From DASPKW01 sp038244055 (lineage in GTDB: Bacteria > Planctomycetota > Phycisphaerae > Tepidisphaerales > Tepidisphaeraceae), in assembly GCA_038244055.1 (NCBI GenBank), contig JBBRTW010000363.1, positions 1 through 7,666 of the forward strand: a stretch of DNA of 7,666 nucleotides, read 5' to 3'. Of the stretch, positions 4,721 through 7,666 are shown in pieces. Made by a program: the position numbers and the translations under genes. Positions within the stretch are counted from its first letter, which is position 1. Every line of letters begins with the position of its first letter. The notes below the pieces were generated by a model, which ran no database searches, was not told where the DNA came from, and saw only the letters and a list, made by a program, of their open reading frames with translations.

Positions 4721-6961
4721 ATGATCCTCACACTTTTCGTCCAGGTCGGACTCATCATCGCCCTCTCCCGCATCGTCGGGCTGCTTTTTGCGCGCATCCG
4801 CCAGCCGCAGGTCATGGGGGAGATGGTGGCCGGGATTTTACTCGGGCCATCGCTGCTGGGATGGGTATCGCCGGGAACCTTCGCCGTTATCTTCCCCTCC
4901 GGGCCGGGCCAGCGCGAAGCGCTGGAAATGCTGGCGCAGTTCGGGATTATCTTTTTCCTCTTTTTGATCGGCCTGGAACTCGATTCACGCCTGATCTTCT
5001 CGCGCGGCCGGGCTGCGATTTCGATCGGGCTGGCGAGCATGGTCGTCCCCTTCATCCTGGGCATCGGGTTGACCTTTTTCCTCTACCCGCGCGTCTTCGA
5101 CCCGACCGTCCCGTTCCGCGCGGCGGCGCTGTTCATGGGGACGGCGATCTGCGTGACCGCGTTTCCGGTGATGGCGCGGATATTGGCCGAGCGAAATCTG
5201 CATCGAACGGAAGTGGGCGCGATCGCCATCGCCTGCGCCGCGTTTAACGATGTGGTCGCCTGGTGCCTGCTGGCGCTGGTGGTGGCCGTCTCCCGCGCCA
5301 ACGACATCATGCCCGCGCTGCTGACCGCCCTCTTCTCGGCCATCTATGTCGCCTTCATGCTTCTGGTCGTCAAGCCCTTCCTGACCCGCCTGGAGGTCGT
5401 CTACGACCGCCGGGGAAAACTCTCGCAGAATCTGGTCTCGATCATTTTCCTGATGATCCTCGCCTCGGCCTACACGACCCAGGCCATCGGCATCCACGCC
5501 CTCTTCGGCGCGTTCCTGATGGGCTGGATCATGCCCAAGGGCACGCAGTTCGTCCGCCATTTATCGGAAAAGCTCGAAGATTACACGGTGGTTTTCCTGC
5601 TGCCGATTTTCTTCGCCTTCACGGGACTGAACACGCGCATCGACCTGATCGCCGGCCCGGGGATGTGGTTCTACACAGCGATGATCGTCGCGGTCGCATG
5701 CATCGGCAAACTGGGCGGGGCGCTGCTGGCCGCGAGGCACGCCAAACTCTCCTGGCGCGAATCGTCGGCCATCGCCGTCCTCCTCAACACGCGCGGTTTG
5801 ATGGAGCTCATCATCCTGAGTGTCGGCCTGCAACAGAAAATTATCACCCCGGAAATCTTCGCGATGATGGTGCTCATGACACTTATCACCACCGCCATGA
5901 CCTCCCCCCTGCTGCACTGGATTTACCCGCCCAGGCTATTGCAGGCGATCGCCTCGCGCACGATCACGCGAAAATCGGTCATCACCAGCGAGAAAGAGCC
6001 GGCCGACGGAATTAAGGCCGGTGAAGCCCCCATTGCCTCGGGTCGCGCCGAACAGTTCGATTCAACCGACCAATCCACAATCCACAATCCACAATCCGCA
6101 ATCGCGAGCCCCGGCATCACCATCCTCATCCCCGTCTCCCTCCCCAAATCCGGCGGGCCGCTGGTGCAATTGGCCGATACGCTGATCGGCCGGGAAAAGG
6201 ATCAATCGCGACTGCTGGCCCTCCACCTGCGCAACCCGGCCGATCATGAGGCCTACCGCTCGGGCCTGGATGAAGCCAACGTCACACACGATCAGGTTCT
6301 CTCCCCCCTGCTGGCGCAGGCGCGCGGGCGGCAGATTCCGGTGGAGCAGATCTCATTCGTCTCCCGCGATGTGGCCGGCGATATCGCGCAGACGGCGCGC
6401 CTGAATCGCGTCGATCTGGTGCTCATGGGCTTCCACAAACCGGTGATCGGCAAGCAAATTCTCGGCGGCACCGTGCATCGCGTGCTCTCCACCTGCGAAG
6501 CCGATGTGGCGATCTTCGTCGACCGCGGCTTCCGCACGGCGCGGCGGATTTTGGTCCCCTACCTCGGCAGCGCCCACGACCGCCTGGCCATCGCGCTGGC
6601 CGCCCGAATGGCCCGCAGCACCGATGCCCTGGTAACGGTCCTCCACGTCGTCCCCCCCATTCGCGGCCAGGAGGGCGGCAACAGCTTGAGTGTCAAGGGC
6701 GTCGTCGATCGCGCGTTTCAGGAGCCGGGGGAGAATATTCCGTTCACGTTTCGCGTGGTTGAAGACGAATCGCCGGTCGGCGTCGTTCTGCATCAGGCGC
6801 AGAATAACGATCTGGTCATCATCGGAGTCGCGGAGGAGTGGGGGCTGGAGTCGCATTTATTCGGGTGGAGGGCGCAGCGGATTGCGCGGGATTGCCCGAG
6901 TAGTTTGTTGATTGTGAGGAAGCATGGGGCGACTAACCCGGATCCCACTGCCGGTAGATAA
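4721..6961 (+). CDS. Monovalent cation/proton antiporter (CPA2, CHX-like) with two C-terminal USP-like domains
   Basis: From the ATG at 4721 the protein is 746 residues. The frame stays open upstream only as antisense of the Nudix and protease genes; at 4721 it opens directly into transmembrane sequence. Residues 1-400 form a CPA2-type Na+(K+)/H+ exchanger with GEMVAGILLGPSLLG, FLIGLELD, TAFPVMARILAE, AAFNDVVAW (Asn176-Asp177) and LLNTRGLMELI. This set resembles plant CHX and related bacterial antiporters. Having ND where electrogenic exchangers have DD suggests electroneutral exchange (inference from family knowledge). A polar linker (about 410-463) contains a repeat-encoded peptide. Two universal-stress-protein-like domains follow (about 464-603 and 606-734). 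In the first, the nucleotide-binding signature G-x2-G-x9-G(S/T) is present except that the second Gly is Lys573. In the second it is lost. They may sense ligands or stress. The last 29 bases overlap the convergent HNH gene. Confidence 0.93.
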   Translation: MILTLFVQVGLIIALSRIVGLLFARIRQPQVMGEMVAGILLGPSLLGWVSPGTFAVIFPSGPGQREALEMLAQFGIIFFLFLIGLELDSRLIFSRGRAAISIGLASMVVPFILGIGLTFFLYPRVFDPTVPFRAAALFMGTAICVTAFPVMARILAERNLHRTEVGAIAIACAAFNDVVAWCLLALVVAVSRANDIMPALLTALFSAIYVAFMLLVVKPFLTRLEVVYDRRGKLSQNLVSIIFLMILASAYTTQAIGIHALFGAFLMGWIMPKGTQFVRHLSEKLEDYTVVFLLPIFFAFTGLNTRIDLIAGPGMWFYTAMIVAVACIGKLGGALLAARHAKLSWRESSAIAVLLNTRGLMELIILSVGLQQKIITPEIFAMMVLMTLITTAMTSPLLHWIYPPRLLQAIASRTITRKSVITSEKEPADGIKAGEAPIASGRAEQFDSTDQSTIHNPQSAIASPGITILIPVSLPKSGGPLVQLADTLIGREKDQSRLLALHLRNPADHEAYRSGLDEANVTHDQVLSPLLAQARGRQIPVEQISFVSRDVAGDIAQTARLNRVDLVLMGFHKPVIGKQILGGTVHRVLSTCEADVAIFVDRGFRTARRILVPYLGSAHDRLAIALAARMARSTDALVTVLHVVPPIRGQEGGNSLSVKGVVDRAFQEPGENIPFTFRVVEDESPVGVVLHQAQNNDLVIIGVAEEWGLESHLFGWRAQRIARDCPSSLLIVRKHGATNPDPTAGR
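6071..6105. repeat. Tandem heptamer array, 5 units (CAATCCA), inside the antiporter gene
   Basis: Three exact CAATCCA units are followed by CAATCCG and CAATCGC. The array lies wholly in the antiporter reading frame and encodes QSTIHNPQSAI (residues 451-461). Because three heptamers equal seven codons, the peptide shows a seven-residue period (QSTIHNP / QSAIASP). It lies exactly in the linker between the membrane exchanger and the first USP-like domain. Confidence 0.85.
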
Positions 6962-7295
6962 CCCTCGACGATACGTTCATCTGAAGTAGTTTCACGGTAG
7001 CGCGGCCCACCGGCGTTTTTCCAACAACAATGCCATGCCGCAAATCGAAATGTTCATCCCAGCGTTGTGTGCGCGGATTGAATAGCATCACGACAGCCCC
7101 AGAATCCGGATCAATCCCACTCAAATTGGTGCCCTTGTGCCGATTGCAGTGGTGACACGCGATCGCAAGATTTGCCGCGATATCAGCACCCTCGTGCTGT
7201 CTGGGGATCACATGATCGATATGCAGCACAAAGACCAGCTCGGCATGTTGCGACAGCCTGCAGTATTCACATCGACCGGCCGCGCGGCTGCGCAC
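6933..7295 (-). CDS. HNH endonuclease
   Basis: This is a 120-residue single-domain HNH nuclease with a zinc-binding frame. CEYC (Cys9, Cys12) and CHHC (Cys47, Cys50) bracket the beta-beta-alpha-metal core. HIDHVI carries His28, NLA carries Asn42, and CNRHKG (50-55) closes the motif. The following GIDPDSG, LFNPRTQRWDEHF and TPVGRATVKLLQMN are characteristic of a stand-alone HNH family common in environmental bacteria. It should cleave double-stranded DNA in a metal-dependent way; its target is unknown. The only in-frame conventional start is the GTG at 7295. Homologues as I recall them have about ten more residues at each end, so it may be slightly truncated, or may use a non-standard start between the upstream stop (7323) and 7295. 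There is no Shine-Dalgarno close by, so expression probably depends on the upstream small gene. It overlaps the convergent antiporter gene by 29 bp. Confidence 0.9.
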   Translation of the reverse strand: MRSRAAGRCEYCRLSQHAELVFVLHIDHVIPRQHEGADIAANLAIACHHCNRHKGTNLSGIDPDSGAVVMLFNPRTQRWDEHFDLRHGIVVGKTPVGRATVKLLQMNVSSRVIYRQWDPG

Positions 7296-7322
7296 CAGAT
7301 TACGGGTACGCGCATCCCTGCC

Positions 7323-7592
7323 TCATGCCGCCGTGTTTTTCGCCAGAAGCTCGCGCGCCTTCATCTGAAGCAGGCCAATGACAGTTCCAAAATGAATGAG
7401 CGTGTCGTATTCCGATCGCTCTTCATCAGTCAACGTCTCTTCGCCACATTTATCCGCTAACTCATCCATCCGCCTTTGAACTTCGGCGTCCGCACGCACT
7501 TCGACCAACCGCCGCGCCACTTCCGGTGAAAATGCCCGGGTAACCGTGTCGAGCAGACGCTCGAGGATTTGAATGCTTGCCTCTGTCGCCAT
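7323..7592 (-). CDS. Small helical protein paired with the HNH endonuclease, function unknown
   Basis: This 89-residue protein is rich in charged residues and predicted to be mainly helical, without a signal peptide or membrane segment. Residues about 22-40 (FSPEVARRLVEVRADAEVQ) and 42-83 (MDELADKC...LTDEERSEYDTLI...LLQMKARELL) form two recognisable blocks. I recall similar small proteins beside HNH endonucleases in Planctomycetota and Cyanobacteria, always without an assigned function. The ATG at 7592 begins at the predicted transcription start of a TATAAT box, so the mRNA may be leaderless. The stop lies 27 bp before the GTG of the HNH gene and in the same frame. It could be an antitoxin-like or regulatory partner of the nuclease (inference only). 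Confidence 0.8.
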   Translation of the reverse strand: MATEASIQILERLLDTVTRAFSPEVARRLVEVRADAEVQRRMDELADKCGEETLTDEERSEYDTLIHFGTVIGLLQMKARELLAKNTAA

Positions 7593-7598
7593 GCGCGT

Positions 7599-7604
7599 AT
7601 TATA
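7599..7604 (-). promoter_or_regulatory. -10 box of the small-protein/HNH pair (leaderless start)
   Basis: A perfect TATAAT on the minus strand is followed by six bases and then the ATG at 7592. This places the expected +1 on the A of the start codon. No clear -35 hexamer is seen 16-18 bp upstream. The overlapping plus-strand TATTAT (7598-7603) could serve the divergent gene that starts at 7638. Confidence 0.55.
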
Positions 7605-7637
7605 GCAAGGGCGATTATCAAGAGAAAAGGAAAAATC

Positions 7638-7666
7638 ATGTCCGACCCCACCCCCCTCCGAAAACT
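7638..7666 (+). CDS. Start of a divergent gene (partial, unidentified)
   Basis: An ATG follows an A/G-rich stretch (AAAAGG about 8 bases upstream) that could act as a weak Shine-Dalgarno. Base composition switches from AT-rich to GC-rich exactly at this codon, as expected at a gene start. The visible residues are MSDPTPLRK, too few to identify a family. The gap to the divergent small gene is 45 bp. Confidence 0.45.

Noticed and set aside
4985..5560. Minus-strand 191-codon frame and other open frames inside the antiporter gene
   Set aside because: GC-rich antisense shadows composed mostly of Arg, Asp, Gly and His. They overlap a well-supported conserved gene along their full length.
1474..6105. 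Possible CRISPR arrays
   Set aside because: All repeats are 7-8 bp, directly head-to-tail with no spacers, and no cas genes are present.
6933..7295. HNH gene as part of a group I/II intron or homing element inside a host gene
   Set aside because: No intron-like core sequence, no reverse transcriptase and no interrupted host exon flank it. It overlaps only the 3' end of the antiporter gene.

Overview
The window is a GC-rich bacterial stretch whose genes are nearly all complete. No single gene fixes the taxonomy. Large secreted proteins with discoidin-like modules, heptamer/octamer tandem arrays between and inside genes, and a small-protein plus HNH-endonuclease pair together suggest Planctomycetota or a relative (inference, moderate to low confidence).

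Layout. (1) 1-1483 (+): the 3' part of a large secreted or surface protein with an Asp-box-bearing beta-sandwich region and a C-terminal F5/8-type-C-like carbohydrate-binding region. (2) 1524-2714 (-), convergent with it: a secreted TIM-barrel protein resembling clan GH-A glycoside hydrolases. (3) 2715-3017: a gene-free spacer with an imperfect inverted repeat that encloses a second hairpin, a GC-rich hairpin and two tandem arrays. (4) 3018-4642 (-): a Nudix hydrolase (ADP-ribose pyrophosphatase type, strong Shine-Dalgarno) followed 29 bp downstream by a membrane site-2-protease-type metalloprotease with an extra C-terminal helical domain. (5) 4721-6961 (+), divergent from the Nudix gene across 78 bp: a monovalent cation/proton antiporter of CPA2/CHX type with a cytoplasmic tail of two universal-stress-protein-like domains. 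(6) 6933-7592 (-): an 89-residue helical protein whose start codon sits at the predicted transcription start, followed in the same frame by an HNH endonuclease. The HNH gene overlaps the 3' end of the antiporter gene by 29 bp. (7) 7638 to the window edge (+): the likely start of another gene.

The most distinctive signal is a set of five short tandem arrays with 7- or 8-bp units at 1474-1497, 2964-2995, 3001-3021, 4084-4118 and 6071-6105. Three of them contain the stop codon of the adjacent gene. A fourth lies in frame inside the antiporter gene and encodes the linker between its membrane and cytoplasmic parts. The genes do not form one pathway. The first two suggest extracellular polysaccharide handling, the middle genes suggest housekeeping, envelope proteolysis and ion homeostasis, and the last pair looks like a small mobile or defence-like cassette.
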